Below, one piece after another: positions 52,694 to 62,620 of a stretch of 64,000 nucleotides of DNA. Every line of letters begins with the position of its first letter. The stretch's first letter is position 1. The DNA is taken from positions 1 to 64,000 of the forward strand of contig PALV01000001.1 in NCBI GenBank assembly GCA_002706685.1, read 5' to 3'. The translations under genes were made by a program, and so were the position numbers. Below the pieces are notes generated by a model that saw only the letters and a program-made list of their open reading frames with translations, had not been told where the DNA came from and searched no databases. This DNA is from Gammaproteobacteria bacterium. Its GTDB lineage: Bacteria > Pseudomonadota > Gammaproteobacteria > Pseudomonadales > Pseudohongiellaceae.

Positions 52694-54234
52694 TGGGAAC
52701 TCTGTGCCAGAAGATCATACTTCTTGGGCTAGTGCTGACTGGATCAGTGTCCTGGGCGCAAACCAACTACATTGCCTCAGAGACTCCGTCAGCCGAATGG
52801 CCTAATGACATCCAGCTGGCCGATGTGGACGGCGACGGACTGCTAGACCTTGTCATTCCACAATGGACACCAGGCATTGGCAGGCAGCTGCTGATTCACC
52901 AGCAGCAGACAGATCGCCGTTTCCCGGCTCGACCTACCCGCACTGTTGATATTCGTGCTGAAATTGTCGCGGTTGCCTTTGCTGACGTGCGAGAAGAACC
53001 AGGTGATGAATTACTGCTGTTTACCGGCAGCTCCGTGTTCAGTCTGAGTACGGCGCAAGCCACCTATGCCGGTAATATTCGCCACCTGTTTGACTGGCCC
53101 CTGCTCACAGCCGTGCCTCAGCGGCGCACCACCTACTTTCTGCAGGCACCCACTGATCTGACCGGCAATGGCTATGTTGACCTGTTGTTGCCCGGAACAG
53201 ACGGTTACGGCTATTTCGAAGGCCAGGGCCATGACTCATTCACACTGCGACAGCAGTTCACCACCGAGAACGTCGAACTGGATCGGTCATTGCTGCCACC
53301 TCCAGCGGGTCGATTTTCGACAGAGGTCACATTTAACGAGCAGGATGGTCTGGTGGTCAGAGTCATTCCGCGCAGCGCTTCAGATTTTGAAGGCTTTGTC
53401 ATGGACCTTAATGATGGCGCCGCAGACACGCTGCTGGAGACTGAACAGTGGATGCCATCCGCAGTGCTGGCTGATATGCGATCTGACGGTTCCGCTGACG
53501 TCGTCTTCCTGAACATTGGCAACGACCTTTATGGACAGGTCAATATCCTTTCGAGAGAAGAGCTTGCCAACGGCAACACGACACCGCTATGGCAGGGGCC
53601 CGTCGAGATGGAGGGCGATTTTCATTTATTGCACCTGAATGATGATGAACTGGTAGACCTGGCGCGTGTCCTGGAAAGTGGCGAAGACTGGAACGTGCAC
53701 CTATACCGCAACCAGGGCGGACGTTTTAATCTTATGCAGCCTGATCAGGTCATGCGCTTCAGTGGTTATGATCTGAGACTGGAAACGCTTGATGTGGCCG
53801 GGGATGGTCAGCGACAACTCAGCGTGACCTACTACACAATCCCGGTCGTCAATGCGATCCGCAATGCCAGTATCGTGCGCAGTCAACTTCTCTATGGCAG
53901 CGCGACAGGGGCACAGGTCTTTAACAGCCGTCCCGACTTCCGGCAGGATGACAGCTTCTCTGCACAGACCATTCGGGGTCTGACCAGCCCCATCCACCTG
54001 CAAAGTGATCTGGATGGCGACGGCCGCCTCGATGCGCTCTATCTGACAGATGCCGGTGTACTGACCGCCAGACGTATTGATGCCCGGCTGAACTTTGAAC
54101 AGCAGCCATTCTGGCAGTATGTACCATCGCGCACCATTCTCGACTTTGAGTTGCGCGACCTGAATGGAGATTCGGTACCAGATATACTGTTATATCACTC
54201 CAATACCATCACCATGCTGGTGTCAGCGCCATGA
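52690..54234 (+). CDS. Secreted VCBS/FG-GAP repeat protein 1
   Basis: A 514-residue protein with a signal peptide ending near VSWAQ (about 21). At least five FG-GAP/VCBS repeats carry Ca-binding loops of the DxDGDGxxD type, for example DVDGDGLLD (about 38), DLTGNGYVD, DLDGDGRLD (about 439) and DLNGDSVPD near the end. The fold is an integrin-like beta propeller. No adhesion or enzyme domain is seen. Start and stop overlap its neighbours, placing it inside the operon. Confidence 0.85.
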   Translation: MMGTLCQKIILLGLVLTGSVSWAQTNYIASETPSAEWPNDIQLADVDGDGLLDLVIPQWTPGIGRQLLIHQQQTDRRFPARPTRTVDIRAEIVAVAFADVREEPGDELLLFTGSSVFSLSTAQATYAGNIRHLFDWPLLTAVPQRRTTYFLQAPTDLTGNGYVDLLLPGTDGYGYFEGQGHDSFTLRQQFTTENVELDRSLLPPPAGRFSTEVTFNEQDGLVVRVIPRSASDFEGFVMDLNDGAADTLLETEQWMPSAVLADMRSDGSADVVFLNIGNDLYGQVNILSREELANGNTTPLWQGPVEMEGDFHLLHLNDDELVDLARVLESGEDWNVHLYRNQGGRFNLMQPDQVMRFSGYDLRLETLDVAGDGQRQLSVTYYTIPVVNAIRNASIVRSQLLYGSATGAQVFNSRPDFRQDDSFSAQTIRGLTSPIHLQSDLDGDGRLDALYLTDAGVLTARRIDARLNFEQQPFWQYVPSRTILDFELRDLNGDSVPDILLYHSNTITMLVSAP

Positions 54235-55940
54235 ACATATTTGAACTGAAAATTTCCAGTCAATCTGTCCGCGGCCTGAGCCTTGGCGCAGCCGCTCTCC
54301 TCTGGGCGGGCAGCTCACTGCACGCTGACACCATTGATGGTTATCAGCGCATGGATTTCTCGCTGCCTGGAGACACCAGCAGCCTGATCATGGTGGACGC
54401 CGACAACGATGGCCTGAGCGACATTCTGGCAATCTCAGAAAACAGTGTTCACCTGTATTTTCAGTCTGCAGGCAGCGAGCAGAATCGCTTCGACTTCAGT
54501 GGGCCGCAGGCCAGCCTCGAAATGCCGGGTCAGTCGGTTGGCTGGGATGTCAGCGGCGAGTTTTCATTGATTGCCCTGATAGATGGCAACCGTGTGATGC
54601 GCTGGCAGCTTCAGGACCGTCAGTTCACGGACGCCAAAACCGTGCTTGATGGCGTCAGTGGTTTTCTGCCGCCAGGCATGCACAGGCTGACGTTCGCCCG
54701 CGACATTAACAACGATGGCAGGGAAGATCTGATTATTCCTGCAGCTGGCGAGTTGGCCCTGTTCATTCAGTCGAGCGATGGCAGCTTTCAGCCCCCGCTT
54801 CAGGTCAGCTCTGACATCCAGCTGCGTTCCGTGCTGCAATCAGACGCAACGCTGGACCGTGATGTGGGTCAAGCACTAAGCATTCCCCTGATGAGCCTGC
54901 GGGATGTGAACGGTGATGATCAGCCCGACCTGATCTCTGACACCAGCGAACGGCTGGATGTGTTTTTTGCCGCGCCACAGGCCAATGCTTATTTCCCTCA
55001 GGAGCCCGACATATCAATCGACCGCGTGGCCATTCGCGAGCGGCTTGGCGAGTTTGATATCGATCAACTGGATTTTGCCAATCTGACAGGTGTGCTGGCG
55101 CTGACTCATGAAGAAATACTCCAGGACATGAATGGCGACGGGATTGACGATCTGATTCTGCGTGAAGGTGGACGTGTCGCACTGCACCTGGGAAGTCGTC
55201 AGGGAATGGACCTTTCGCAAGCTGACCAGATTCTGCGCTCGAGTGGTAATGTGCTGTCCGTATTCATGCACGATGAAAACGAAGATGATCGCCCTGACCT
55301 GTGGTTATGGCGGGTCGACCAGGTGTCACTGGGAGATGTTTTCCTGTGGCTGGCCATCTCCGGAACCATTAACCTGGAAGCCTACATATACCCCAATGAG
55401 GGCGATAACTTTGCCCGCCGCCCATCCCGACGTATCACGGTGGCTCTGCGCTTCCCCTCTGTTGTCCGGATGATTGGTTCCGTCAATGAGGTCCGAGAGC
55501 GGGCACGCTCATCGGAAGCTGTCATTCCCAGTGCGCAGGCAATCGTCAGCGCAGAAACACTGCAGGGCAGTTCTGCAGAGGCGGGCGTCAGGGATCTGTT
55601 GGCACTTATCGACGGCCAGCTTCAACTCTTCTACCGTGCAGTCGTTACCGAGCCCGCTCCTGATGAAGATCGCTTCCTCGCCTCATTGAATTACCGCCGT
55701 CAGGTAGACAACTACGAGATCGATATCCGACGGGTGATTGATGAGTTTGATGTCGACATCAACAGCGACGTACGCGCTGTCAGCGACCGACAGCCTGCTG
55801 CCGCCCTGCCCCTGCCGATGGCAACTCCCAGAAGTGATATTGCCATGCAGGATCTGAACAATGATGGTCTTGATGACATCTTTGTGCTGCTGGAGCGTGA
55901 TGAGACTGCTGTCACTGGCATCCTGTTTCTGTCAGACTGA
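54231..55940 (+). CDS. Secreted VCBS/FG-GAP repeat protein 2
   Basis: A 569-residue relative of the preceding protein, with a signal peptide ending near SSLHA (about 33) and about six calcium-loop repeats (DADNDGLSD, DINNDGRED, DVNGDDQPD, DMNGDGIDD, DLNNDGLDD). It is longer and diverged, so this looks like an old tandem duplication. A palindrome-containing hairpin (55950-55970) follows before the next gene. Confidence 0.85.
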   Translation: MNIFELKISSQSVRGLSLGAAALLWAGSSLHADTIDGYQRMDFSLPGDTSSLIMVDADNDGLSDILAISENSVHLYFQSAGSEQNRFDFSGPQASLEMPGQSVGWDVSGEFSLIALIDGNRVMRWQLQDRQFTDAKTVLDGVSGFLPPGMHRLTFARDINNDGREDLIIPAAGELALFIQSSDGSFQPPLQVSSDIQLRSVLQSDATLDRDVGQALSIPLMSLRDVNGDDQPDLISDTSERLDVFFAAPQANAYFPQEPDISIDRVAIRERLGEFDIDQLDFANLTGVLALTHEEILQDMNGDGIDDLILREGGRVALHLGSRQGMDLSQADQILRSSGNVLSVFMHDENEDDRPDLWLWRVDQVSLGDVFLWLAISGTINLEAYIYPNEGDNFARRPSRRITVALRFPSVVRMIGSVNEVRERARSSEAVIPSAQAIVSAETLQGSSAEAGVRDLLALIDGQLQLFYRAVVTEPAPDEDRFLASLNYRRQVDNYEIDIRRVIDEFDVDINSDVRAVSDRQPAAALPLPMATPRSDIAMQDLNNDGLDDIFVLLERDETAVTGILFLSD

Positions 55941-56008
55941 GGAAGGCTGGCGGGCTACCGGTAGACCCGCTGGACAATAATCGTGACGCCCGGCGGAGGC
56001 GCAAGCCG

Positions 56009-56263
56009 ATGAAAAAACTGATCTGGATAACCTTCTTTAGCGCTATCGTTAGCGTCAATCTTCTGGCCGTGGCGGCAGACTATTTCGGTGGTGTCTATAT
56101 CGCCATACCATACCGACTGGTCATGATCCTGGCAATCACGCTGATAGGCACCATCTTCGGCGGCGCCTGGGTGCTGATGCGCACTGCAGAGCAGGAGCAG
56201 CCACACCCTGGAACAACGCAATCGGGGCAGCCAGGGCCATCCAGCGACGACAAACAGCGCTAG
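56009..56263 (+). CDS. Small two-helix membrane protein
   Basis: An 84-residue protein with two hydrophobic segments (about 4-24 and 32-54) and a hydrophilic C-terminal tail rich in Gln, Gly and Ser. GGAGG lies upstream. No family is recognised. It is 68 bp from the second FG-GAP gene and probably the last gene of that transcript. Confidence 0.6.
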   Translation: MKKLIWITFFSAIVSVNLLAVAADYFGGVYIAIPYRLVMILAITLIGTIFGGAWVLMRTAEQEQPHPGTTQSGQPGPSSDDKQR

Positions 56264-56275
56264 CTCGCCGACGGC

Positions 56276-58189
56276 TTACAAAGGCCAGGCCCAAAGCAGC
56301 ACGGGCAGACTGACAGCCAGGACAACAATCTCAACCGGCAGGCCAAGGCGCCAGTAGTCACCAAACTTGAAACCACCCGGGCCCAGAATCAGCGTGTTGT
56401 TCTGATGTCCGATGGGCGTCAGAAATGCACAGGATGCACCGACAGCCACTGCCATCAAAAACGAGTCCGGATTAACGCCAAGCTGATCAGCAATACTGAT
56501 GGCCAATGGACACATCACGGCAGCTGTCGCTGCATTGTTCATAAAGTCAGACAGTGTCATTGTCACTATCAGCACCAGCGCCAGAGCAACAACTGGATGC
56601 CCCTGCGCCAGTGAGTCCAGCAACACCTGCGCCAGCAAGTCGGCAGTTCCCGTTGAGGCCATCGCTGTTGCCACTGGCAACAAGGCGCCCAGCAGCACTA
56701 TCACTGGCCAGTCGATTGAACTGTATACCGCTCGGGGCGGCACGATACGCAATGCCATATACGCAAGCACGGCAGCAGCGAATGCAATTGCCACTGGCAA
56801 TATGCCCAGGGCCGTCACAATAATGGCGGCAACAAAAATACCACCAGCCAGCAAGCCCTGCCCTTTGACTGGGACGCGAATATCCCTTTCAGCCAGCGGC
56901 ACACAGCTAAAGTCGGCGGCGAAGCCGGACACAGACTCTGGCACACCCTGCATCAACAGCACATCGCCGGCACGAATACTGGTGGATCGCAGCCGTTTTA
57001 TCGATCGACGCCCCTGGCGCGATACGGCCAGCAAATTGATTCCGTAACGCGTGCGAAGTTCGATATCCGAGGCTGAACGGCCAGAGATCGGTGAGCCAGG
57101 CATGACTACCAGCTCCTGAATGATCAGCTCATCAGATTTCTTGGGGGCTTTTACTTCAGTCTTTTCATCAGATTCTGACGTACTGCGCTTGGCATCGCGC
57201 TTTTCTGGCTTGCCAGTGTCAGCCTTTTTGACGTTCTCGCCTTTGCCGGCAGATTTTTCGGATTCGGCGGCGTCTTCCTCCTCGCTGTCCTTGCTGCTGA
57301 TCACTTCTTCTTCAAGTTTAAGGCCGAGGCTGGCCAGTGCCGCACCGAGTGACTCAGGCTCAGCCTCAATCACCAGGATATCGTGTTCACGAAGAATACG
57401 ACGCGAATAAGGCGCAATGACTCTGAAATCCCCGCGCACCATACCGACAATCTGGGCATCTTCCTTCTCAAGGGCGACCTCCACCTCACGGATGGTTTTG
57501 CCTATCGCTTTGCTGTCGGCGACAATCCGCACTTCCGTCAGATACGTGCCTGTCTCAAAGCTGGCTGTGTCAGCACGTTTGCGGGCTGGCACGATCCGCC
57601 ATCCCAGCAGGCCTACGAATAAAATGCCCACCAGCGTGATTGATACACCGACTGGTGAAAAGTCGAACATGCTATAGGAGCCGAGCCCCGCCTCCGCGCG
57701 ATAGCCGGACACAATCAGGTTGGGCGGCGTCCCGATCAGCGTCGTGGTGCCGCCGAGAATCGAACCAAATGCGAGTGGCATCAATACGCGACCGGTGGGG
57801 ATCTGCTGTCGGGACGCGACCTGAATCGCCACCGGCATCAACAGCGCCAAGGCCCCCACATTGTTCATAAACCCGGACAATGCGGCCGCCAGCGCTGTCA
57901 ACGCGAAGATGCTTATAGTGGGGCCAGCACGGGACGGCAGCACTCGCTGCGTCAACGCATCAACCACGCCAGTAACCTGCAGGCCGTAACTCAGCACAAG
58001 CACGCAGGCTACCGTGATAACGGCCGGATGGCCAAATCCAACAAAGGCATCCTCTGCAGAAACCAGACCGGCCACAATACAGGCCAGCAACGCAGCACCG
58101 GCAACCATGTCGTGGCGCCAGCGTCCCCAGATGAACATGGCCATGCTCAGGACCAGTATGGCAAGGATAGCGATTTGATCCTGTGTCAT
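56276..58189 (-). CDS. SLC13-family permease with TrkA-C (RCK_C) domains
   Basis: A 637-residue divalent anion/sodium symporter-type protein. About 11 helices in two halves flank two cytoplasmic TrkA_C domains (about 210-300 and 365-440). Repeated motifs GTPPNLIVSG (about 151-160) and GHQNNTLILGPGG near the C-terminus are ion and substrate loops of the family. An unusual charged Lys/Glu/Ser linker of about 55 residues (about 300-355) separates the TrkA_C domains. Substrates of such proteins include sulfate, dicarboxylates and citrate; none can be chosen here. GGAG is 11 nt before the ATG. Confidence 0.88.
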   Translation of the reverse strand: MTQDQIAILAILVLSMAMFIWGRWRHDMVAGAALLACIVAGLVSAEDAFVGFGHPAVITVACVLVLSYGLQVTGVVDALTQRVLPSRAGPTISIFALTALAAALSGFMNNVGALALLMPVAIQVASRQQIPTGRVLMPLAFGSILGGTTTLIGTPPNLIVSGYRAEAGLGSYSMFDFSPVGVSITLVGILFVGLLGWRIVPARKRADTASFETGTYLTEVRIVADSKAIGKTIREVEVALEKEDAQIVGMVRGDFRVIAPYSRRILREHDILVIEAEPESLGAALASLGLKLEEEVISSKDSEEEDAAESEKSAGKGENVKKADTGKPEKRDAKRSTSESDEKTEVKAPKKSDELIIQELVVMPGSPISGRSASDIELRTRYGINLLAVSRQGRRSIKRLRSTSIRAGDVLLMQGVPESVSGFAADFSCVPLAERDIRVPVKGQGLLAGGIFVAAIIVTALGILPVAIAFAAAVLAYMALRIVPPRAVYSSIDWPVIVLLGALLPVATAMASTGTADLLAQVLLDSLAQGHPVVALALVLIVTMTLSDFMNNAATAAVMCPLAISIADQLGVNPDSFLMAVAVGASCAFLTPIGHQNNTLILGPGGFKFGDYWRLGLPVEIVVLAVSLPVLLWAWPL

Positions 58190-58352
58190 GTCGTGCGCTG
58201 CTCCGGTATTTTAGTTCTCGCTAATGTGACACGAAGCTTAGGGTCGCGGCAACACATGGCCTCAATACTGATTCAGGATATCGGATTGCCATAGAGAAAG
58301 CGCAGTCGATCTGATACGCTCTCGCGAACCATTAAACTGCGAGGAAGTGACT

Positions 58353-58769
58353 GTGAAAATATCAATAAAAACGCTTGTCGCCGCAACTCTGCTCGTTGGC
58401 AGCCTGCTATCAGCTGTCGGCGCTGCCGCCCAGGAAGGACCGGTGTTCGAATTGCGAACCTACACGTCGACGCCAGGCAATCTGGACAAACTCCTGGCCC
58501 GGTTTCGCGACCACACCATGGGCCTGTTTGAAAAGCATGGCATGACCAATATCGGCTACTGGATTCCCGTTGACGAAGCCAGGTCAGGCAATACGCTTAT
58601 TTACCTGCTAAAGCATGACAGTATGGAAGCAGCTTCTGCCTCCTGGCGTGCCTTTGCTTCAGACCCGGAGTGGGCAGCAGTCAACGAGGCCTCCAATCGC
58701 GATGGTGCCATTCTTGACAGTGTACAGCGCGAATATATGACCGCGACGGACTTCTCCCAGATGAAGTAA
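58353..58769 (+). CDS. Secreted NIPSNAP-family protein
   Basis: From GTG 58353 (GAGG upstream; GTG 58347 is also possible) the product is about 138 residues. A signal peptide ends near GAAAQ (about 28); the NIPSNAP ferredoxin-like domain follows, with FELRTYTSTPGN (about 33-44) and a closing SVQREYM. NIPSNAP domains occur as stand-alone stress or small-molecule binding proteins; function unknown. It sits alone between two converging/diverging SLC13 permease genes. Confidence 0.85.
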   Translation: MKISIKTLVAATLLVGSLLSAVGAAAQEGPVFELRTYTSTPGNLDKLLARFRDHTMGLFEKHGMTNIGYWIPVDEARSGNTLIYLLKHDSMEAASASWRAFASDPEWAAVNEASNRDGAILDSVQREYMTATDFSQMK

Positions 58770-58772
58770 GGC

Positions 58773-61121
58773 CTACAGCGGCCATACGATCGGCATCAGC
58801 ACCGCGCCTACCAGGAATACGAGCAGGGTCAGTGGCAGGCCGAGCTTCAGGAAATCAACAAATCGATAACCACCCGGGCCCATCACCAGCACATTGGTCG
58901 GATGGGATACCGGGCTGGCCACGCTTGCCGACGCTGCCAGTGCGACGGCCATCATCGCAGCATGCGGCTGGATATCCAGTCCGACACTGACGGACAGCGC
59001 TATCGGTGCCATCAGCACGACCAGGACCACCACCGGAATGATCAGTGTGCCGATCACTGAAAAGAAATACAGTCCCGCTATGGTCCACCAGGGATTATGA
59101 CTGCCAGTCCACACCAGTAGCTGATCGGACAGGAAGGTGGCGGCACCGCTGCCCTGCATGGCGGCTCCCAATGGCATCATGCCGACCAGCACCACGATGG
59201 ACCGCCAGTGGATGGCCTTGTAGGCCTGCTCCATGCTCAGACAGCGGCCCAGAACCATTGCGGTGGCACCCAGCAAAGCCGCGATGTAAATCGGCAACCA
59301 CCCACTCAATGCTATCGCGACCACAGCGAGCATGCTGCCCAGGGCTATCGGAGCGCGGGACTTGTCGACTTCTGGCGCGGATACCGGGTCCAGAATTATC
59401 AGGTCCTTGTTATTGTTCAGCGCCGCCAGTTGCTTCAGTGGTGCCACCAGCAACAGGGCATCACCGCGTTGCAGTTCCATATCCTTGAGGCCGGAACGAT
59501 ACGGTCGCCCGCCGCGCCACAGCGCTGCGACTTCGACCTGCCAGGCCTCTCGCAGCTTCAGGTCGGCGACTTTTTTGTTGTTGAGCCACTTGTGAGGGTG
59601 AATGATGGCCTCCACCATCGCAAGTTTGCCCTGCTCAAAAACTTTAAGGTAGGGTGTGGCGTCATCCAGAACCTTTAGCTGCTGTAGCCCTCGCAGCAGA
59701 TCAAAATCTTCAATACGACCCTGCACCAACAGCAAATCACCGCCCATCAGTTCAGCTTCAGCGGGGATAGGACGAATGAAGTCACCAGCGCGAAACAATG
59801 CCATCAAGCGCAGGTCGAAGGCCTTGCCCAGGCGCATCTCCTCAATGCTCTTACCCGTCAGGGCACCGTCACGAGGTACGCGCAACACCAAAAGGCGCTC
59901 GTCCAGCTGGTAGTGATGCTGCACCTGCTCCTTGTCGACAGCCTTCAACTCAGCAAACTCATAACGCGACTCAATCGACTTACGGGCTTTTTCCGGTGCC
60001 TGAAACAGCACTTTGTCACCAGCTTTTAACTGATAATCACCCAAATGCGTGCGCCGGACTGTTTCGCCCCGCAGCACGGCCAGTAACCAGCCGCCAGTCT
60101 GCTCGTGAAACTCAGAGGGTCTGATTGATTTGCCTACCAGTCCGTGCTCGTCGGCAATCGTCGTCTCATACAGGGCAGCATCTTCCAGAAGCCGGTCGTG
60201 CAGCACCGGGGCTTCTCGCTCGATGGACAGCTCACTCCACTGGCGCAGCCGCTTGAAGCGGTCCAGACGGCCCTGCGCAAGCAGAATATCCCCGGCCTGC
60301 AGGCGCGTGACTGACGACGGTAAGGCCTGTGTCTGACCGCCACGACTGAGTGCAATCACCATCAAGCCTGCCGCAGCTGTCATACCGGTCTCACCAAGAC
60401 GTTTGCCCACCAGCAGTGAGTCTTCGGCAACCTGCACGGCAAAAATACGTTCCTGCAGACTGTACAGCTCGCGCAGGTCGCGACTGCTGCCTGTTTCTGC
60501 AACCGGATCTCTTGATGGCAACCAGTGACGACCCACCAGGGCGACGAAGGCAGTTGCGATCAGCAGCATGGGGACGGCGATGGGGGTGAAATCGAAAAAG
60601 TGGAAACCTTCAAAACCGGCATCTTCCAGCGCGGTACTTACCAGCAGATTCGGGGGCGTACCAATCAGTGTCAACGCACCGCCCAGCAGGCAGCCGAATG
60701 CCATCGGCATCAACAGACGTGAGGGGGTAGCGCCAACCTGTCTGGCAACACTTACTACAACCGGCAGCAATAGCGCGGTCACGCCAATGTTATTCATGAA
60801 GCCGGACAACAAGCCGGCCAGCAACATAAAGGTAGCGACCAGCTTCATTTCGCTGTCACCCGCAACGCGAATAACACGCTGCCCCAGGGCATCGGCGATA
60901 CCGGTGCGGGTCAGACCATCACTCAGGATAAACATCGCCCAGATGGTTACCACGGCGGGATGGCTGAAACCAGCTATTGCCTGCTCGGGTGACACCAGCC
61001 CCAGCACCGCAAGCGCGCATAGAACTGCCAGCGCCACAACATCCATGCGCAGCTTTTCTGTCGCAAACAACAGCACTGCAACCAGCAGTATTCCCAGGAC
61101 GAGCGCAATGTCCAGCGTCAA
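58773..61121 (-). CDS. SLC13-family permease with four TrkA-C domains
   Basis: A 782-residue protein starting at TTG 61121, with GAGGG 7 nt upstream. It has the same two-half membrane layout and GTPPNLLVST/SHPTNVLVMGPGG loops as the 56276 gene, but four RCK_C/TrkA_C domains (about 205-560) are inserted, giving a larger cytoplasmic unit. Likely a sodium- or proton-coupled anion transporter gated by a small ligand. Only 3 bp separate its end from the NIPSNAP stop codon. Confidence 0.88.
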   Translation of the reverse strand: MTLDIALVLGILLVAVLLFATEKLRMDVVALAVLCALAVLGLVSPEQAIAGFSHPAVVTIWAMFILSDGLTRTGIADALGQRVIRVAGDSEMKLVATFMLLAGLLSGFMNNIGVTALLLPVVVSVARQVGATPSRLLMPMAFGCLLGGALTLIGTPPNLLVSTALEDAGFEGFHFFDFTPIAVPMLLIATAFVALVGRHWLPSRDPVAETGSSRDLRELYSLQERIFAVQVAEDSLLVGKRLGETGMTAAAGLMVIALSRGGQTQALPSSVTRLQAGDILLAQGRLDRFKRLRQWSELSIEREAPVLHDRLLEDAALYETTIADEHGLVGKSIRPSEFHEQTGGWLLAVLRGETVRRTHLGDYQLKAGDKVLFQAPEKARKSIESRYEFAELKAVDKEQVQHHYQLDERLLVLRVPRDGALTGKSIEEMRLGKAFDLRLMALFRAGDFIRPIPAEAELMGGDLLLVQGRIEDFDLLRGLQQLKVLDDATPYLKVFEQGKLAMVEAIIHPHKWLNNKKVADLKLREAWQVEVAALWRGGRPYRSGLKDMELQRGDALLLVAPLKQLAALNNNKDLIILDPVSAPEVDKSRAPIALGSMLAVVAIALSGWLPIYIAALLGATAMVLGRCLSMEQAYKAIHWRSIVVLVGMMPLGAAMQGSGAATFLSDQLLVWTGSHNPWWTIAGLYFFSVIGTLIIPVVVLVVLMAPIALSVSVGLDIQPHAAMMAVALAASASVASPVSHPTNVLVMGPGGYRFVDFLKLGLPLTLLVFLVGAVLMPIVWPL

Positions 61122-61370
61122 ACCAGTACCCTCGGTGGCTCAATTGACAGGCCTTAGATTCAGGCAACCATCATAGCAGAATCGCAGAATGTCGGCGCCG
61201 GGGCATATTCATACATGCCGATGCTCAGGGATTTCCGGCCGTGGCCGATAATGGACAAGGGAACATACAGGGTACAAATTGTCACAGAATGCTCGCGGTT
61301 GGCGGTGATATCGCTATAATCTGCAGCAGTTGACTGCATAGACGCCATTTCTAACATCAAGGATACTGTC

Positions 61371-62045
61371 ATGGGATCATCTCGACTGATAGCACTGGCC
61401 ACACTGCTGGTAGCGCTGACAGCCTGCCAAAGTGGCTATACGCCACAGCCACGCGCAACATTTTTCCCGGCAACCGACCAGAACTACATGCGTTCGGCGG
61501 CGCACTGGGACATGCTGGCGGCCAATGAGGCTACAATGATTGGTCAGGCACTGGACAGCAACCACCTGGTCGCCATTCGGGACACTGGCCCGGCCAGCAG
61601 CCCATTTGAACAGGCCTATCGCAATTTGCTGATATCCCAGCTGGTATCCAATGATGTCCAGGTTGCACTGAACAGCGGGTCAGCTTCACACCATATTGAT
61701 TACGATATCCAGGTCGTCACGCATGAAGATCGACGCTCGCTGCGTCCTCGACCCGGCACGGCGTCCGCCACGTTCGCTATTGGTGTGTTCGCTGCCAATA
61801 TACGCAACTGGACCGAGCAGGAGCTGGCACTGATCCCCGTTGGTCTGGGCCTGGACATCATCAATGCTTTGTGGCGCGACACTGACGACGCCATCACTGA
61901 GGTCATCGTTAACTCACGCCTGCATGACGGCAATCGGATAGTAGCCGCTGATTCCCGTATCTACTACTTCAGCGCGCAGGACCAGCACAACTACCAGGGT
62001 CAGGGACGTCAGTTCCAGGTTGTCAGCAGTCAGGGAGGTGAATAA
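61371..62045 (+). CDS. FlgO-like lipoprotein of unknown function
   Basis: A 224-residue lipoprotein with AAGGA before the ATG and a lipobox (LTACQS, Cys about 20). A middle stretch with FEQAYRNLLISQLVSNDVQVAL (about 83-104) resembles the FlgO/CsgG-like outer-membrane fold. It is followed 3 bases later by a clearer FlgO relative, so the two are an operon. No flagellar genes are in the window. Function unassigned. Confidence 0.65.
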   Translation: MGSSRLIALATLLVALTACQSGYTPQPRATFFPATDQNYMRSAAHWDMLAANEATMIGQALDSNHLVAIRDTGPASSPFEQAYRNLLISQLVSNDVQVALNSGSASHHIDYDIQVVTHEDRRSLRPRPGTASATFAIGVFAANIRNWTEQELALIPVGLGLDIINALWRDTDDAITEVIVNSRLHDGNRIVAADSRIYYFSAQDQHNYQGQGRQFQVVSSQGGE

Positions 62046-62048
62046 GCA

Positions 62049-62576
62049 ATGACTCGTCGCTTCTCAAGCCTGATTCTGCTTGGCGCGCTGCTGGCACTGA
62101 CTGCCTGCAGTGGCATCAAGACTTCAAACAACCGTGTTATTTCGTCTCACCATGATGCAGCGCGTTATCTGATCATGATGGCGGGTGATCAGCTCCCTGC
62201 CAACGGTCGCATGATTGCCGCCAGCTTTGCCGATGTGAATGAGTTGAGCACCTCATCGACTTTCGGCAGGATGGCCTCACAGCAACTGGTTTCCCAGTTT
62301 GTTATTGAGGGCTTTTCCTTCGTTGAAATCCTGATGCGTGACAATATTTACATCGACAGCAATGAAGGCGAGTTTCTGTTATCACGGACAGTCAACGACA
62401 TCAGCGATCAGCACAACGCACCAATTGTGCTGGTTGGCACTTATGCACCGGCCGATGAAAACGTATTTGTCACCGCCAAGCTGATTCGTACAACTGACAA
62501 TGTCATCGTCGCCTCCTACGATTACGCCGTCCCCTATACCCGTGACATGCGCAATCTGCTGCGCCCCAGACGCTAA
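62049..62576 (+). CDS. FlgO-family outer-membrane lipoprotein
   Basis: A 175-residue lipoprotein with GGAGG upstream and a lipobox (LALTACSG, Cys about 20). The FlgO domain fills residues 40-165, with SFADVNELSTSSTFGRMASQQL (about 61-82, quoted in part) and IVLVGTYAPA (about 130-139) forming the characteristic strands. FlgO proteins affect flagellar or outer-membrane function in vibrios; here the context gives no flagellar link. Confidence 0.8.
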   Translation: MTRRFSSLILLGALLALTACSGIKTSNNRVISSHHDAARYLIMMAGDQLPANGRMIAASFADVNELSTSSTFGRMASQQLVSQFVIEGFSFVEILMRDNIYIDSNEGEFLLSRTVNDISDQHNAPIVLVGTYAPADENVFVTAKLIRTTDNVIVASYDYAVPYTRDMRNLLRPRR

Positions 62577-62620
62577 TCTTCTCCTCGCCATGCGGCGCTG
62601 ATTGAGCTTTTTCAGGAAAT

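Noticed and set aside
55950..55970. Hairpin GCGGG/CCCGC with inner TACCGGTA after the second FG-GAP gene
   Set aside because: No T run follows, so it is not called an intrinsic terminator.
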